DNA of 64,000 bases from Prochlorococcus marinus str. MIT 9215 (GCF_000018065.1 NC_009840.1:434001-498000); one strand, 5' to 3'. Counted from the first letter of the stretch, positions 26,789 through 37,305 are shown. Program-made: numbers and translations. The notes: generated by a model not told the origin, from the letters alone.

Positions 26789-28414
26789 TTATTTTTGTTC
26801 AGAAAATTGTTTACCATAACCATAAGGTTCTTCAACTAATGGAGCTTCTTCTTCCCAATTTTCAACCGGTGGCGGAGAAGATGTTAACCATTCAGGTGTA
26901 AGAGCATTCCAAGGATTGTCTCCAGCATCTTTTCCATTTCTCACACTAAGGAAAATATTAATTAAAAAAGGAATTGTACTTATAGCCATCAAGAGAGCCC
27001 CAATACTACTAATTTGATTAATAAACTGAAATTGAGGATCATATTCTGCAACTCTTCTAGGCATTCCGTTTAAACCGAGCCAATGTTGAGGAGCGAAGCA
27101 CAAGTTAAATCCAATAAAAGTTATGATAAAATGTAAAATTCCAAATTTTTCATTTAGCATTTTCCCAGTTACTTTGGGGAACCAATGATATATCGATGAA
27201 AAAATAATAAAAACGGTCCCGCCATAAACTATGTAATGAAAATGGGCTACAACAAAATAAGTATCATGTACGTGAATATCAAAAGGGACCTGTGCCAAAG
27301 CAACTCCTGTAATACCTCCAAAAACAAAATTTATAATAAATCCGCAAGAGAATAACATTGCACTATTTATGGAAATTTTGCCTCCCCATAATGTTGCAAC
27401 CCAATTAAAAAATTTTATCCCCGTTGGAACAGCAATAAATGCTGTTGCGATAGTAAAGAACAATCGCATCCAAGGGGGCGTTCCACTAGTAAACATGTGA
27501 TGCGCCCAAACAACTAAACCTAAAACAACTATCCCCATTATTGAAAAAACCATTGTTGTATATCCAAAAAGTGGTTTTCTGGCATGCACAGGAAGTATTT
27601 CACTAACCAAACCAAAGGCAGGAAGTACCATAATGTAAACAGCTGGATGAGAATAAAACCAAAACAAATGCTGATAAACTACGACATTTCCACCTAAAAC
27701 AGGATTGAAAAACCCTGTATTAGCGATGATATCAAAGCTAAGTAGAATTAAGGTCCCTGCCAAAACAGGAGTTGATAAAACAACCAATAGACTCGTCCCA
27801 AGCATTGCCCAACAATACATTGGCAATTGCATGAGTTTTAATCCTGGCCTTCTTAATTTGATAATGGTGGCAATAAAGTTTATTCCACCAAAGATAGAAC
27901 TCCCTCCAAGTAAAAGAACGCTCAAAATCCAAATTATTTGTCCTGATTGAGGAGTAGTTATGCTTAAAGGCGGATAAGCAGTCCATCCGGCCTGAGCAGC
28001 CCCCTCAACAAAATAGCTTGCCACAAGCATCAAACCCGAAGGAGGAATTAGCCAAAAAGCTACAGCATTTAAGCGCGGGAATGCCATATCTCTAGCACCC
28101 ACATAGAATGGAATTAAATAATTTCCAAAAGCACCGTTAACTACAGGCACTATCCAGAGGAATATCATTATTGTTCCATGTAGGGTTAAAACTTGGTTAT
28201 AGACATCTCTTGGCATAAAGTCAGACATTGGACTAGCCAGTTCAATTCTTATAGCACTCGCTAAAGTCCCTCCAATTAAATAAAAAAGAAAACCGCAAAC
28301 CAGATATTGTATTCCAATTACTTTATGATCAAGACTAAAACTAAAATATCTAAGCCAGCCTTTAGGTTGAAGACTTTTATTATTAGTTTTTTGTGGATCA
28401 ATTGATATTGTCAT
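26789..28414 (-). CDS. ctaD: Cytochrome c oxidase subunit I
   Basis: A 541-residue twelve-span catalytic subunit. Heme a and a3-CuB histidine motifs are visible: LTLHGTIMIFLW, QHLFWFYSHPAVYIMVLP, WAHHMFTSG and FDIHVHDTYFVVAHFHYI. The YSHPAVY tyrosine-histidine pair and the long loop are typical of A-type proton-pumping oxidases. It reduces oxygen to water at the end of cyanobacterial respiration. Its start overlaps the ctaC stop by four bases. Confidence 0.98.
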   Translation of the reverse strand: MTISIDPQKTNNKSLQPKGWLRYFSFSLDHKVIGIQYLVCGFLFYLIGGTLASAIRIELASPMSDFMPRDVYNQVLTLHGTIMIFLWIVPVVNGAFGNYLIPFYVGARDMAFPRLNAVAFWLIPPSGLMLVASYFVEGAAQAGWTAYPPLSITTPQSGQIIWILSVLLLGGSSIFGGINFIATIIKLRRPGLKLMQLPMYCWAMLGTSLLVVLSTPVLAGTLILLSFDIIANTGFFNPVLGGNVVVYQHLFWFYSHPAVYIMVLPAFGLVSEILPVHARKPLFGYTTMVFSIMGIVVLGLVVWAHHMFTSGTPPWMRLFFTIATAFIAVPTGIKFFNWVATLWGGKISINSAMLFSCGFIINFVFGGITGVALAQVPFDIHVHDTYFVVAHFHYIVYGGTVFIIFSSIYHWFPKVTGKMLNEKFGILHFIITFIGFNLCFAPQHWLGLNGMPRRVAEYDPQFQFINQISSIGALLMAISTIPFLINIFLSVRNGKDAGDNPWNALTPEWLTSSPPPVENWEEEAPLVEEPYGYGKQFSEQK

Positions 28415-29214
28415 AAATTCACCTCTGTTTTTTTATTTTTATTAAACCAATCGTTATAGTCTGATTCTTCCTCAACAATTATGGAGGCTCTCATCCCACC
28501 ATGATATGGGCCACATAATTCTGCGCAAATAATTGGATATTTTCCTACTTTTGTAGGAGTGAAATTTAGAACAGTTGGTTGACCAGGAATAATATCCTGT
28601 TTAATTCTGAACTCAGGTACCCAAAAAGCATGAATGACATCTTTAGATTCCATTTTCATAGATACTTTTTGATCAACTGGAACGTGTAGTTCTCCTGATA
28701 TAAATTTGCCTTTGGGATAATTGAATAGAAATGCAAATTGCATAGCTGAAACTTCAATTGATAAATTATTTTTTGATATTTCATTATCAGATGTTTGACT
28801 AATCCCAGCCCATATTTTTTTAGAATTTGAACTTATCATTTCGTGGTTATGATTTAGCTCTTTCATACCTCCCATTCTGTCGTAGATGTTGTAACTATAT
28901 AAACCTATTAATAAAACAATTATTGAAGGGATAATTGTCCATATAATTTCTAAGCTTAAGTTTCCCTCTAAAGCTATACCATCACCTATCTGATCATTTC
29001 TTTTCCTAAACTTAAATAAACTATAAATGACCGCCATTGTCATTCCTATAAAAATAATTAACCCTATGATGAAAAGAATTTTGAAAAGTTCATCGTAAAT
29101 TGGTGCATTAATACTTGCTTCAGCTGGGAGCAAATTTACATTGGTTCCAATCCAAAAAGATATAGCAAAAACTAGTGAAATTAATAGTATTAAATAAATG
29201 TTTTTATTTAACAA
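28411..29214 (-). CDS. ctaC: Cytochrome c oxidase subunit II
   Basis: A 267-residue subunit with two N-terminal membrane spans (about 5-25 and 45-68, then 88-107) and a CuA domain. CuA ligands are H195 (VIHAFWVPEF), C230 and C234 (ICAELCGPYHGGM), H238 and M241. It accepts electrons from cytochrome c6 or plastocyanin. First gene of ctaCDE, divergent from ctaA over a 215-base spacer. Confidence 0.96.
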   Translation of the reverse strand: MLNKNIYLILLISLVFAISFWIGTNVNLLPAEASINAPIYDELFKILFIIGLIIFIGMTMAVIYSLFKFRKRNDQIGDGIALEGNLSLEIIWTIIPSIIVLLIGLYSYNIYDRMGGMKELNHNHEMISSNSKKIWAGISQTSDNEISKNNLSIEVSAMQFAFLFNYPKGKFISGELHVPVDQKVSMKMESKDVIHAFWVPEFRIKQDIIPGQPTVLNFTPTKVGKYPIICAELCGPYHGGMRASIIVEEESDYNDWFNKNKKTEVNL

Positions 29215-29307
29215 TTGGTGTTTTGAAATTTGTATTTATATTTTTAAGATATTCAATTTTTAAAATTCTGCATCCTTTGTTAAAAGAAAATCATTTAAAT
29301 TCATATC

Positions 29308-29324
29308 TTCTTAAGATTTAAGAA
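29308..29324. promoter_or_regulatory. Operator-like dyad in the ctaC/ctaA divergent spacer
   Basis: TTCTTAA and TTAAGAA form a perfect 7-bp inverted repeat around three bases, roughly midway between the two divergent operons. The size suits a dimeric regulator site, but A/T-rich spacers produce such dyads by chance. Confidence 0.25.
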
Positions 29325-29429
29325 ATAAAAGGAGTATTATTAATAACTTTTTAGAGTTAATTGTCAGGGAAAAAAGATTAAATCAATTAATTATTTTTAG
29401 AATTAAACATATTAATTTTTAATTAATGT

Positions 29430-30404
29430 TTGGTTTTTAAATCTAAATTATCATGCAAGATAATAGGTTTTATCCATTTGATTAATAACCAATTATATAA
29501 ATCAAAATATCTGCCAATTTTTAAAAGATTAGGAATTCATAGTGTATTTGCACTCATCGCACTAATTGTAATTGGAGGTGCAACTAGAGTTATGGAGGCT
29601 GGCCTAGCTTGTCCAGATTGGCCATTATGTTATGGGTCTTTTTTGCCTTTTAGTCATATGAACCTTAGAGTTTTTCTAGAGTGGTTTCATCGCCTAGATG
29701 CTTTTCTGGTTGGAGTATTAATTCTTTTTAAATTTGCCCTTTCAATTATCTGGAAAAATGAAATTCCAAATTGGTTGCCTAAAACTTATTCATTACTACT
29801 CTTTCTTGTTATTGTCCAAGGATCTTTTGGAGCTTTAACAGTAATAAATCTGCTTGATTCATATACTGTTACGGGCCATCTTTTAATAGCTTTTCTACTT
29901 CTCATTAGCACAATTTCGATAAATCAAAATTTAGAAAATGACGAAATAAAAGAGCCATTAATTTGGTGGAGATTATTATTGTTTGTTCCTCTTTTACTTA
30001 CTCTGATTCAATCATTTATTGGAGTAAGGATTTCATCAACTTGGTCAGCACATATTTGCTTATCTTTTAATAAACAATGTCTTATTTTAAACTCTCATAA
30101 ATTATTTGCTTTTCCAATAACTTTTTCGATTCTATTAATTATTGCCACCGCAATTTATAAGAGAAGTTTGCTTAATGAAAATTGGAAATATCTCTCAGCA
30201 CTTATTTTTCTTTTATTTTCCCAAATTGTTTTGGGTGTTTTAAGTCTTAAAACAAATTTGAATGAACCTATTTTTATAATCGGTCATCAACTTAACGCCT
30301 CTTTATTTATTGCAATATTAACAACATTAATTTTTAGAAATCCTTTTTCCAAAAAGAGTCTAAACCACTCCTCAAATACTCAAATGGTTGGGATCAATTC
30401 ATGA
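29430..30404 (+). CDS. ctaA: Heme A synthase (CtaA/COX15)
   Basis: A roughly 310-324-residue eight-span protein that oxidises heme O to heme A for the oxidase encoded alongside. Family features are [44 protein letters not shown] and IIGHQLNAS, giving four conserved histidines. The first in-frame start is TTG at 29430; another TTG at 29478 would begin [15 protein letters not shown]. It overlaps ctaB by four bases (ATGA). Confidence 0.95.
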   Translation: MVFKSKLSCKIIGFIHLINNQLYKSKYLPIFKRLGIHSVFALIALIVIGGATRVMEAGLACPDWPLCYGSFLPFSHMNLRVFLEWFHRLDAFLVGVLILFKFALSIIWKNEIPNWLPKTYSLLLFLVIVQGSFGALTVINLLDSYTVTGHLLIAFLLLISTISINQNLENDEIKEPLIWWRLLLFVPLLLTLIQSFIGVRISSTWSAHICLSFNKQCLILNSHKLFAFPITFSILLIIATAIYKRSLLNENWKYLSALIFLLFSQIVLGVLSLKTNLNEPIFIIGHQLNASLFIAILTTLIFRNPFSKKSLNHSSNTQMVGINS

Positions 30405-31402
30405 ACAGTAGTAACTTAGAAAAATTAAACTGCAAATCTTCAATTAGGGATGAAGTTGTACCTTCAAGAAAAAGAGTAACTTTGCCTCCTTGGCTTGAAG
30501 TAGCAAAACCCAGATTAATCCCACTTTTGCTGGCAACAACTTTGGGAGGAATGGCTTTAACAGAGGAATGGCCATTGTCTTCCCCGAAACTTATTTGTAC
30601 TTTAGGAGGCGGAGCTTTGGCAGCAGCAGCAGCAGGAGCTCTTAATTGCTTGTGGGAAATGGAATTAGATAAGAGGATGACAAGAACTAGCAAAAGAGCC
30701 TTGCCAGCAGGAAAGTTGTCATCTGAAACTGTATTTTTAGCTGCCGTATCATGTACTTTGGCAGCTTCGATGCTATTAGTAAGTGGGGTAAATTATTTGG
30801 CTGCTGGATTAACTCTTCTTGGTTTATTTAGCTACGTCATTTTATATACAGTTATTTTGAAACCTCGGACAACAAAAAATATTGTTTTTGGAGGAGTTGC
30901 TGGTGCGATACCACCTTTGGTTGGGGCATCTGCTGCCACAGGGCATGTAGGTCTTAGTGGTTGGTGGTTGTTTGGTTTAGTAATGTTATGGACTCCAGCT
31001 CATTTTTGGGCACTAGCAATTTTGTTGAAGGATGATTACGCATCTGTTGGTATTCCTATGCTCCCTTCTGTTAAAGGATCTGTTTTTACTGCTAAAGCGA
31101 TTTCTCGTTACGGATGGGCAACGGTTTTAATGAGTATTATGGGAGTTTTTGCTTTGCCTGAAGGGGGTCTCTTATACGGAATTATGTTATTGCCTTTTAA
31201 TGGAAGACTTTTGCAATTAATAAATGAATTAAAGAAATCTCCTGATGATCTTTCAAGAGCAAAGTCTCTTTTTAGGTGGTCTATTCTATATATGTTTGGT
31301 ATTTGTCTTTTGTTATTAATTTCCAGAACCCAACTATCCGTAGAATTTGAGCAGCAATCTATGCAAATATTTTTCTCTATATTATCCCTGCTTAGTAATT
31401 AA
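30401..31402 (+). CDS. ctaB: Protoheme IX farnesyltransferase (heme O synthase)
   Basis: A 333-residue UbiA-family membrane enzyme that adds farnesyl to heme B, giving heme O for CtaA. The Asp-rich region reads [21 protein letters not shown], where the first aspartate of the usual motif is glutamate. [21 protein letters not shown] and [10 protein letters not shown] are family hallmarks. Translationally coupled to ctaA. Confidence 0.96.
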   Translation: MNSSNLEKLNCKSSIRDEVVPSRKRVTLPPWLEVAKPRLIPLLLATTLGGMALTEEWPLSSPKLICTLGGGALAAAAAGALNCLWEMELDKRMTRTSKRALPAGKLSSETVFLAAVSCTLAASMLLVSGVNYLAAGLTLLGLFSYVILYTVILKPRTTKNIVFGGVAGAIPPLVGASAATGHVGLSGWWLFGLVMLWTPAHFWALAILLKDDYASVGIPMLPSVKGSVFTAKAISRYGWATVLMSIMGVFALPEGGLLYGIMLLPFNGRLLQLINELKKSPDDLSRAKSLFRWSILYMFGICLLLLISRTQLSVEFEQQSMQIFFSILSLLSN

Positions 31403-31441
31403 ATTAGATGTAAAATGTTTCTTAAGTAAATAGTAAGCTTG

Positions 31442-32458
31442 ATGAATTATATAAAAGTTACAGGGCTCTCAAAATCTTATTCAGATATCAAGGCATTAAA
31501 AAATTTATCTATGGAAATTGAAGCTGGCACATTATTTGGAATACTAGGGCCAAATGGCGCTGGCAAATCAACACTAATAAAAATTCTTGCTACTTTAATA
31601 GAGCCTGATAGTGGAGAAGTTTTTATAAATGATATTAATTTGATAAAAAATTCAAGGAAAATTAGAGAATTAATCGGTTATGTTGCCCAAGAGATTGCAC
31701 TTGATAAAATATTGACTGGACGAGAGCTTTTGGATTTTCAATCAGATCTGTATCACATCAACAAAAACAAAAAATTTGAAAGGATAAAGAAATTAATAGA
31801 TCAATTAGAAATGAATGATTGGATTGATCGTAAGTGCGGAACTTATTCAGGGGGAATGAAAAGAAGAATAGATTTGGCAGCTGGGCTTTTGCATTTACCT
31901 CAGGTATTAATATTAGATGAACCTACAGTTGGTTTAGATATTGAAAGTAGAAATATTATATGGCAACTTTTGAAAGATTTGAGAAATAATGGAATGACTA
32001 TTATTTTAAGTAGTCATTACCTTGATGAAATAGATAAACTGGCAGACAGATTAGTGATAATTGATGATGGAAGAGTTATAGCACAAGGGGCTCCTGCAGA
32101 ACTCAAAAATAAATTAGGAGGAGATAGAGTAACTTTGAAAGTAAGGGAATTCAGTAATCAGGAAGAGGCGAAAAATATTTGTCAAATTTTATCTTCAATA
32201 GATGGAATTAGTCAGATTATCATAAATGAAGCTCAAGGGTTCTCGATAAATTTTGTAGCTGATAAGGAAAAAGATTTACTTACTAAGCTCAAAGTGGAAT
32301 TGGCCTTCTCAAAGTTTGAAATTTTTTCTCTTACCCAAAGTCAGCCAAGCTTGGATGATGTGTATCTTCAGGCAACAGGGAAAACATTATTGGATGCCGA
32401 AATTTCTATGGCAGGGAAAAGAGACCTTAAAAAAGAATCAAAGCAATCAATGCGATAA
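31442..32458 (+). CDS. ABC exporter ATPase, DrrA-like
   Basis: About 339 residues. Walker A GPNGAGKST lies near the N-terminus, with YSGGMKRR (signature), LILDEPTVGLD (Walker B) and SSHYLDEID. The C-terminal extension after the ATPase, ending SLDDVYLQATGKTL, is typical of daunorubicin-resistance-type ATPases that pair with a single ABC-2 permease, as is found 49 bases downstream. An in-frame TTG just before the ATG is an alternative start. Export substrate unknown; in cyanobacteria such pairs may move lipids or polysaccharide. Confidence 0.9.
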   Translation: MNYIKVTGLSKSYSDIKALKNLSMEIEAGTLFGILGPNGAGKSTLIKILATLIEPDSGEVFINDINLIKNSRKIRELIGYVAQEIALDKILTGRELLDFQSDLYHINKNKKFERIKKLIDQLEMNDWIDRKCGTYSGGMKRRIDLAAGLLHLPQVLILDEPTVGLDIESRNIIWQLLKDLRNNGMTIILSSHYLDEIDKLADRLVIIDDGRVIAQGAPAELKNKLGGDRVTLKVREFSNQEEAKNICQILSSIDGISQIIINEAQGFSINFVADKEKDLLTKLKVELAFSKFEIFSLTQSQPSLDDVYLQATGKTLLDAEISMAGKRDLKKESKQSMR

Positions 32459-32507
32459 GAAAAATTTTTGGTGAACTAATTATAATGAATACTAATTACC
32501 TTTAATT

Positions 32508-33332
32508 ATGGAATTACAACAGTATAATTTATTTTTTTTATATCAAGAAACATTTGCCTTAACAAAGAGATTATTTATTCAACTAAAAAGAAGACCATCA
32601 ACTCTTTTAGCAGGAATATTGCAACCCATAATTTGGCTTTTTTTATTTGGGGCATTATTCTCTAAAGCGCCTGAAGGTTTTTTGCCAGGAGTTGATTCTT
32701 ATGGGAATTTTTTAGGGGCGGGACTTATTGTTTTTACTGCTTTTAGCGGAGCCCTAAACTCTGGTCTTCCTTTAATGTTTGATAGAGAGTTTGGATTTCT
32801 TAATAGATTACTTGTGGCCCCTTTAACCAGTAGATTATCCATAGTTTTATCTTCTTTTTTTTACATAACAATCCTGAGCTTTGTTCAGAGTATTGTAATA
32901 ATGGTTGTTTCATACATTTTGGGTTATGGATGGCCCAATTTATATGGTTTAGGAATTGTGTTTACAACACTAATTCTATTAGTTCTTTTTGTGACATCTA
33001 TAAGTTTATGTTTAGCGTTTGTTTTGCCCGGACATATTGAATTAATCGCTCTTATATTTGTAATAAACTTACCTCTTCTATTTGCAAGTACAGCTTTAGC
33101 TCCAATTTCTTTCATGCCAAATTGGCTTGGGTGGTTAGCTTCATTAAATCCATTAACTTTTGCGATTGAACCTATTAGGACTGCTTATACAGAAACTATG
33201 AATTTAGAATTAGTGGCTTTACATGCCCCATATGGTGATTTAACTTGTAAGAGTTGTATATCAATTTTATTTTCTTTGACAGTTTTTTCCTTGCTTATCA
33301 TAAGGCCTCTGTTAAATAGAAAGTTGAATTAA
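32508..33332 (+). CDS. ABC-2 type permease, DrrB-like
   Basis: A 274-residue membrane protein with six predicted spans in the ABC-2 arrangement: an N-terminal amphipathic stretch with LTKRLFIQLKRRPSTLLAGI, LQPIIWLFLFGALFS, and the conserved LAPISFMPNWLGWLASLNPLT near the C-terminus. Works with the preceding ATPase as an exporter. Followed after seven bases by a small gene of unknown role. Confidence 0.9.
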   Translation: MELQQYNLFFLYQETFALTKRLFIQLKRRPSTLLAGILQPIIWLFLFGALFSKAPEGFLPGVDSYGNFLGAGLIVFTAFSGALNSGLPLMFDREFGFLNRLLVAPLTSRLSIVLSSFFYITILSFVQSIVIMVVSYILGYGWPNLYGLGIVFTTLILLVLFVTSISLCLAFVLPGHIELIALIFVINLPLLFASTALAPISFMPNWLGWLASLNPLTFAIEPIRTAYTETMNLELVALHAPYGDLTCKSCISILFSLTVFSLLIIRPLLNRKLN

Positions 33333-33339
33333 TAAATTT

Positions 33340-33729
33340 ATGCTTTTAAAAAATCATCTAATAGAAGTTTTTAAAAAAGCCTCTTCAGAAAATAATATTT
33401 TGCTTAAAGAAAATATTGTTCTAAAGTGGGTGCATAGATTTGGGGTTGATTCTTTAAATGATTTATTAATTCATAATCCAGACAGTAGGGAATATAATAT
33501 TGAAGAAGAAAATCAAGAACAAATTAAACTTGAATCATCAAAAACTTTTGAAAACATAGAAGAAATAAAATGGGAATCAAATGGTCATAAAACTTCTAGT
33601 AATAATGGAATATTTAGCAAAGATCAAAATTCTAATGACATAAAACAACTTTTTGATAACAAGAAATTGCCACTGCCTAATATCAAAAATTTAAGAAAGT
33701 GGGTTAATAACGATAAAAACGCAAGTTAA
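33340..33729 (+). CDS. 129-aa protein of unknown function
   Basis: A hydrophilic, acidic protein with an ordered N-terminus (VFKKASSENNILLKENIVLK and then WVHRFGVDSLNDLL), a low-complexity middle and a basic C-terminal LPLPNIKNLRKWVN. No cysteine pair or membrane span. Seven bases after the ABC permease, so probably cotranscribed. Ends four bases from the convergent groEL. No domain recognised. Confidence 0.65.
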   Translation: MLLKNHLIEVFKKASSENNILLKENIVLKWVHRFGVDSLNDLLIHNPDSREYNIEEENQEQIKLESSKTFENIEEIKWESNGHKTSSNNGIFSKDQNSNDIKQLFDNKKLPLPNIKNLRKWVNNDKNAS

Positions 33730-33733
33730 GTTT

Positions 33734-35479
33734 TTACATCATTCCTGGCATCCCCATGCCTCCCATTCCTGGCATCCCCATGCCTCCCATTCCTGGCATC
33801 CCCATGCCTCCCATTCCTGGCATCCCCATGCCTCCCATTCCTGGCATCCCCATGCCTCCCATTCCTCCCATTGGATCTCCACTTGGTCCTCCAGGGGCTG
33901 CGGGCTCAGGCTCTGGAATGTCAGCAATAGCGACTTCCGTTGTGAGGAGCATAGCTGCAATAGATACTGAATCTTGAAGCGCTAATCTTATTACTTTGGT
34001 TGGATCCAGTATTCCTGAATTTTTTAAATCCTCATATTTTCCTGAATTAGCATTAAAGCCTTTGTTAAGTCTTTTAATTTCAGCGATAACTACATCACCA
34101 TTAAAACCAGCATTTTTTGCTATTTGTTTAGTTGGTTCCAAAAGGGCTTCTTTAATTATATTTATCCCTGTTCTTAAATCATCGGAAGATGTTTGACTTA
34201 AATTTAAAAGATCATCTGATATTTCAATTAAAGTTTGTCCACCTCCAGGAACTACACCCTCTTCAATAGCAGCTTTCGTAGCATTAAGGGAATCTTCGAT
34301 TCTCAACTTTTTGTACTTCATCTCCGTTTCTGTAGCAGCACCTACTTTAATAAGAGCGACTCCGCCGGCTAGTTTTGCTATCCTTTCATTGATTTTGTCC
34401 TGATCATATTCTGAATCAGTCATATCAACTTCTCTCTTTAATTTCTCTACTCGCGCTTTAACTAAATCTTTAGTGTCTTCAAAGGCAATAATTGTAGTTT
34501 TATCCTTTGTGATAGTTATTTTTTTTGCTTTGCCTAAATCATTAATCGATACTTTATCAAGTGTCATCGATTTATCTTCACTTATTAGCTTAGCTCCGGT
34601 CAGAATAGCAATATCTTCGAGGGCAGCTTTTCTTCTTTCACCAAATAAAGGAGCTCTTACGGAAGCTACATTTAACACCCCACTATTCTTATTCAAAACC
34701 AGAGTTGTTAAAGCCTCTCCTTCGATATCTTCAGCAAGAATTAGAAAAGGTGAGCCTGATTTTTGAATTTCTTCAAGTATTGGAACCAGATCAACTAAAG
34801 TTGAAATTTTTTGATCAGTTATTAATATTTTAGGGTTTTCAAGTTCACAAATTTGTCTTTCTTGGTCTGTTACGAAATATGGAGAACTATAGCCTCTATC
34901 AAAAGACATTCCTTCAGTTATATCTAATTCTGTATCTAGTGATTGAGATTCTTCAACATTTATTACACCATCTGAAGTAACAATATCCATTGCCTTCGAA
35001 ATTATAGATCCAATTTCTTCATCTCCTCCAGCACTAACTGTTGCAACTTTTTGGATATCAGAACCACTTAATGAAATACTTTTGGAACTTAATTTTTCTA
35101 GAACAAAATCTAGTCCTACCTCCATACCTTTTTTTAACTCTATAGGACTGGCACCAGAAGCAATATTTTTTAATCCCTCCTGAACCATTTTCTGAGTCAA
35201 AATGGTTGCTGTTGTTGTTCCATCACCAGCACTCTCTTTTGTCTTGGATGCAACTTGTTCTATTAATTTAGCGCCTAAATTAGAAATAGGGTTTTCAATC
35301 TCGATTTCTTTTGCGACTGTAGACCCATCACTAACTATATCTGGCGAACCAAATTTTCTATCTATTACTACGTTTTTTGCCTTCGGCCCAATAGTAACCT
35401 TTACTGCATTAGCTACGAAATTTACACCTTTTTCTAACGCTTCTCTTGATTCATTAGAAAAACTTAACTGTTTTGCCAT
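33734..35479 (-). CDS. groEL: 60-kDa chaperonin GroEL, stand-alone copy
   Basis: A 581-residue chaperonin starting [18 protein letters not shown], which is the family-typical start; an upstream in-frame ATG would add 15 residues that look like leader sequence. ATP-binding segments [19 protein letters not shown] and [11 protein letters not shown] are present. The C-terminus has a long GGM tail: five repeats of an eight-residue GMGMPGMG-type unit encoded by a 24-base repeat. No groES precedes it, so this should be the second, separate cyanobacterial groEL. I see no CIRCE element upstream. Confidence 0.96.
   Translation of the reverse strand: MAKQLSFSNESREALEKGVNFVANAVKVTIGPKAKNVVIDRKFGSPDIVSDGSTVAKEIEIENPISNLGAKLIEQVASKTKESAGDGTTTATILTQKMVQEGLKNIASGASPIELKKGMEVGLDFVLEKLSSKSISLSGSDIQKVATVSAGGDEEIGSIISKAMDIVTSDGVINVEESQSLDTELDITEGMSFDRGYSSPYFVTDQERQICELENPKILITDQKISTLVDLVPILEEIQKSGSPFLILAEDIEGEALTTLVLNKNSGVLNVASVRAPLFGERRKAALEDIAILTGAKLISEDKSMTLDKVSINDLGKAKKITITKDKTTIIAFEDTKDLVKARVEKLKREVDMTDSEYDQDKINERIAKLAGGVALIKVGAATETEMKYKKLRIEDSLNATKAAIEEGVVPGGGQTLIEISDDLLNLSQTSSDDLRTGINIIKEALLEPTKQIAKNAGFNGDVVIAEIKRLNKGFNANSGKYEDLKNSGILDPTKVIRLALQDSVSIAAMLLTTEVAIADIPEPEPAAPGGPSGDPMGGMGGMGMPGMGGMGMPGMGGMGMPGMGGMGMPGMGGMGMPGMM
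33740..33859 (-). repeat. Five perfect 24-base tandem repeats encoding the GroEL GGM tail
   Basis: The + strand unit is CATTCCTGGCATCCCCATGC followed by CTCC, repeated five times with no differences that I can see, then a partial copy. It encodes an eight-residue Gly/Met/Pro unit. Identity at the DNA level, in an AT-rich genome, points to recent expansion by slippage or unequal exchange. Confidence 0.95.
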
Positions 35480-35611
35480 GTTTACAGGAGTCTTTTTACT
35501 TATTCTAATCTCCCATAGAATCATTTTTAAGTGATATTTAATTAAGTGGGGAAAGCCGAATTTCTTTTAATAAGACATACAAATTAATTCAAATAAGAGT
35601 ATCTTTAAGAT

Positions 35612-35791
35612 ATGGATGAAACAAATAATCTTATTTTTACTCTTACCGCAATCCTCGCGATTGCTATGACACTAATATATTTCCCTCTAAGATTTTTCTT
35701 GACTTTAACTGCTAGAAGTCGAAGATTAAAACTACTGCAAAAAATAAGAAGGTTGAGAGATGAATTAGGCCAGCCTTATGAAAGCACATAA
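35612..35791 (+). CDS. 59-aa single-span membrane protein, unknown
   Basis: Starts MDETNNLIFTLTAILAIAMT, one hydrophobic helix (about 8-32), then a strongly basic amphipathic tail (RSRRLKLLQKIRRLRDELGQ). Probably an inner- or thylakoid-membrane peptide with the tail in the cytoplasm. Ends one base before the convergent fabG stop. A coding reading is supported by the clear ATG, codon use and the balanced acidic/basic C-terminus. No family recognised. Confidence 0.65.
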   Translation: MDETNNLIFTLTAILAIAMTLIYFPLRFFLTLTARSRRLKLLQKIRRLRDELGQPYEST

Positions 35792-36541
35792 TTAAATACT
35801 CATACCTCCGTCAATACTAATTGTTTGTCCCGTGATATAACTTCCAGCATTACTTGAAACTAAAAATGACACTAAGTTTGCAATTTGAGTGCAACTTCCT
35901 AATTTCCCTAAAGGAATAGCTTTAAGAATCTCATCGGTATTAAGTTTTTCAGTCATCTCTGTTTCTATGAAACCAGGAGCTATTGCATTTACGTTTATAC
36001 TCCTTGAAGCAAATTCTTTAGCGCAAGTTTTGGTGAATCCAATAACTCCAGCTTTGGCTGCAGAATAATTTGCTTGACCGGGATTACCAATTAATCCAAC
36101 AACAGATGAAATATTTACGATACTACCACTTCTTTTTTTCATCATAAATTTTGAAGCATATTTTGTGCAAAGAAAAACTCCTTTTAAGTTTGTATTTAAT
36201 ACGTCATCCCATTGTTCCGATTTCATTCTCATCAATAGTCCATCTCTAGTAATGCCAGCATTGTTAATGAGGATATCTATGGTGCCATTAATTTTGATGA
36301 TTTCTTCAAAAGCTGAACTTACAGATTCCTCTTTTGAAACATCAAACTTTAATTTATGAGCTTTACCTCCCGAACTTTTTATTAAATTCACAACTTCTTC
36401 AGCTTTTTCATCAGAAGAAGAGTAATTAATAAAAACTTCTGCTCCTAAGCGGCTAAGTTCTAAAGCAATCTCTTTACCAATTCCTCTGCTAGCTCCTGTT
36501 ATTAAAGCAACTTTGCCTGATAATGAATCTGTATTAGACAT
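35792..36541 (-). CDS. fabG: 3-oxoacyl-[acyl-carrier-protein] reductase FabG
   Basis: A 249-residue short-chain dehydrogenase. NADPH-binding TGASRGIG is at about 15-22, NNAG near 93-96, catalytic serine S146 (NISSVVG) and YSAAK at Y159-K163. The LINNAGITRDGLLMRMKSEQ segment and the final IDGGMSI are FabG-specific. It reduces 3-ketoacyl-ACP in fatty-acid elongation. Divergent from ispD over about 92 bases. Confidence 0.95.
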   Translation of the reverse strand: MSNTDSLSGKVALITGASRGIGKEIALELSRLGAEVFINYSSSDEKAEEVVNLIKSSGGKAHKLKFDVSKEESVSSAFEEIIKINGTIDILINNAGITRDGLLMRMKSEQWDDVLNTNLKGVFLCTKYASKFMMKKRSGSIVNISSVVGLIGNPGQANYSAAKAGVIGFTKTCAKEFASRSINVNAIAPGFIETEMTEKLNTDEILKAIPLGKLGSCTQIANLVSFLVSSNAGSYITGQTISIDGGMSI

Positions 36542-36633
36542 GGTGAAATTTTATAATTTTCAATCGTAGTACTATTTGTGTAAAGATATTGCTTTTATTT
36601 ATAATTGTCTAGAAAATATTAAGACCTTCTATT

Positions 36634-37305
36634 GTGCACTTTTTAATACCAGCTGCAGGGAGCGGTAGCAGAATGAAAGCTGGAAAAAATAAATTACTTA
36701 TTGATTTAGAGGGAGAGTCTTTGATTTATTGGACACTTAAATCTGTATTTTCTGCGAGCTCAACAAATTGGGTTGGAATAATTGGGCAACCAAAAGATAA
36801 AAATTTATTATTAAATTCAGCAAAGGATTTCGCCCATAAAGTTCATTGGATTAATGGTGGTGACACCAGACAACAGTCAGTTTTCAATGGTTTAAAAGCG
36901 TTACCAAAAGATGCTGAAAAAGTTTTAATACATGATGGTGCTAGATGTCTAATTAATCCTGAATTGATAGACCTTTGTGCCAAGCAATTAGATGAAAATG
37001 AAGCTGTAATTTTGGCTACTAAGGTAACTGACACTATAAAGATTGTTGATAATGAAGGTTTTATTAAAGAAACACCAGATAGAAATCATCTATGGGCAGC
37101 GCAAACTCCTCAGGGCTTTTTAGTAGATAGATTAATAAAAGCTCACAAGATGGCAATTGATAAAAACTGGACTGTCACAGATGATGCCTCACTATTCGAA
37201 ATACTTAATTGGAAAGTGAAGATTGTTGAAGGAGCTTATTCAAATATAAAAATTACATCCCCTATAGATTTAAAAATAGCAAAACTTTTTGTGAAGGACC
37301 CCTAG
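36634..37305 (+). CDS. ispD: 2-C-methyl-D-erythritol 4-phosphate cytidylyltransferase
   Basis: A 223-residue enzyme of the MEP isoprenoid pathway that joins CTP and MEP. It has the nucleotide-binding PAAGSGSRMKAGKNKLLI at the N-terminus, HDGARCLI in the middle and AAQTPQGF later. The start is GTG. The pathway supplies the prenyl groups used by ChlG, CtaB and the UbiA enzyme in this window. It abuts the LD-carboxypeptidase gene end to end. Confidence 0.95.
   Translation: MHFLIPAAGSGSRMKAGKNKLLIDLEGESLIYWTLKSVFSASSTNWVGIIGQPKDKNLLLNSAKDFAHKVHWINGGDTRQQSVFNGLKALPKDAEKVLIHDGARCLINPELIDLCAKQLDENEAVILATKVTDTIKIVDNEGFIKETPDRNHLWAAQTPQGFLVDRLIKAHKMAIDKNWTVTDDASLFEILNWKVKIVEGAYSNIKITSPIDLKIAKLFVKDP

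Noticed and set aside
33740-33977. Repeat array and proline-rich reading frames on the other strand in the groEL 3' end
   Set aside because: The units are tandem with no spacers and encode the known GGM tail in the groEL frame, so this is neither CRISPR nor a separate gene; the PPIPGIPM-type frame is a shadow of it.
35480-35611. A CIRCE-type operator upstream of groEL
   Set aside because: I looked for TTAGCACTC-N9-GAGTGCTAA and found no match.
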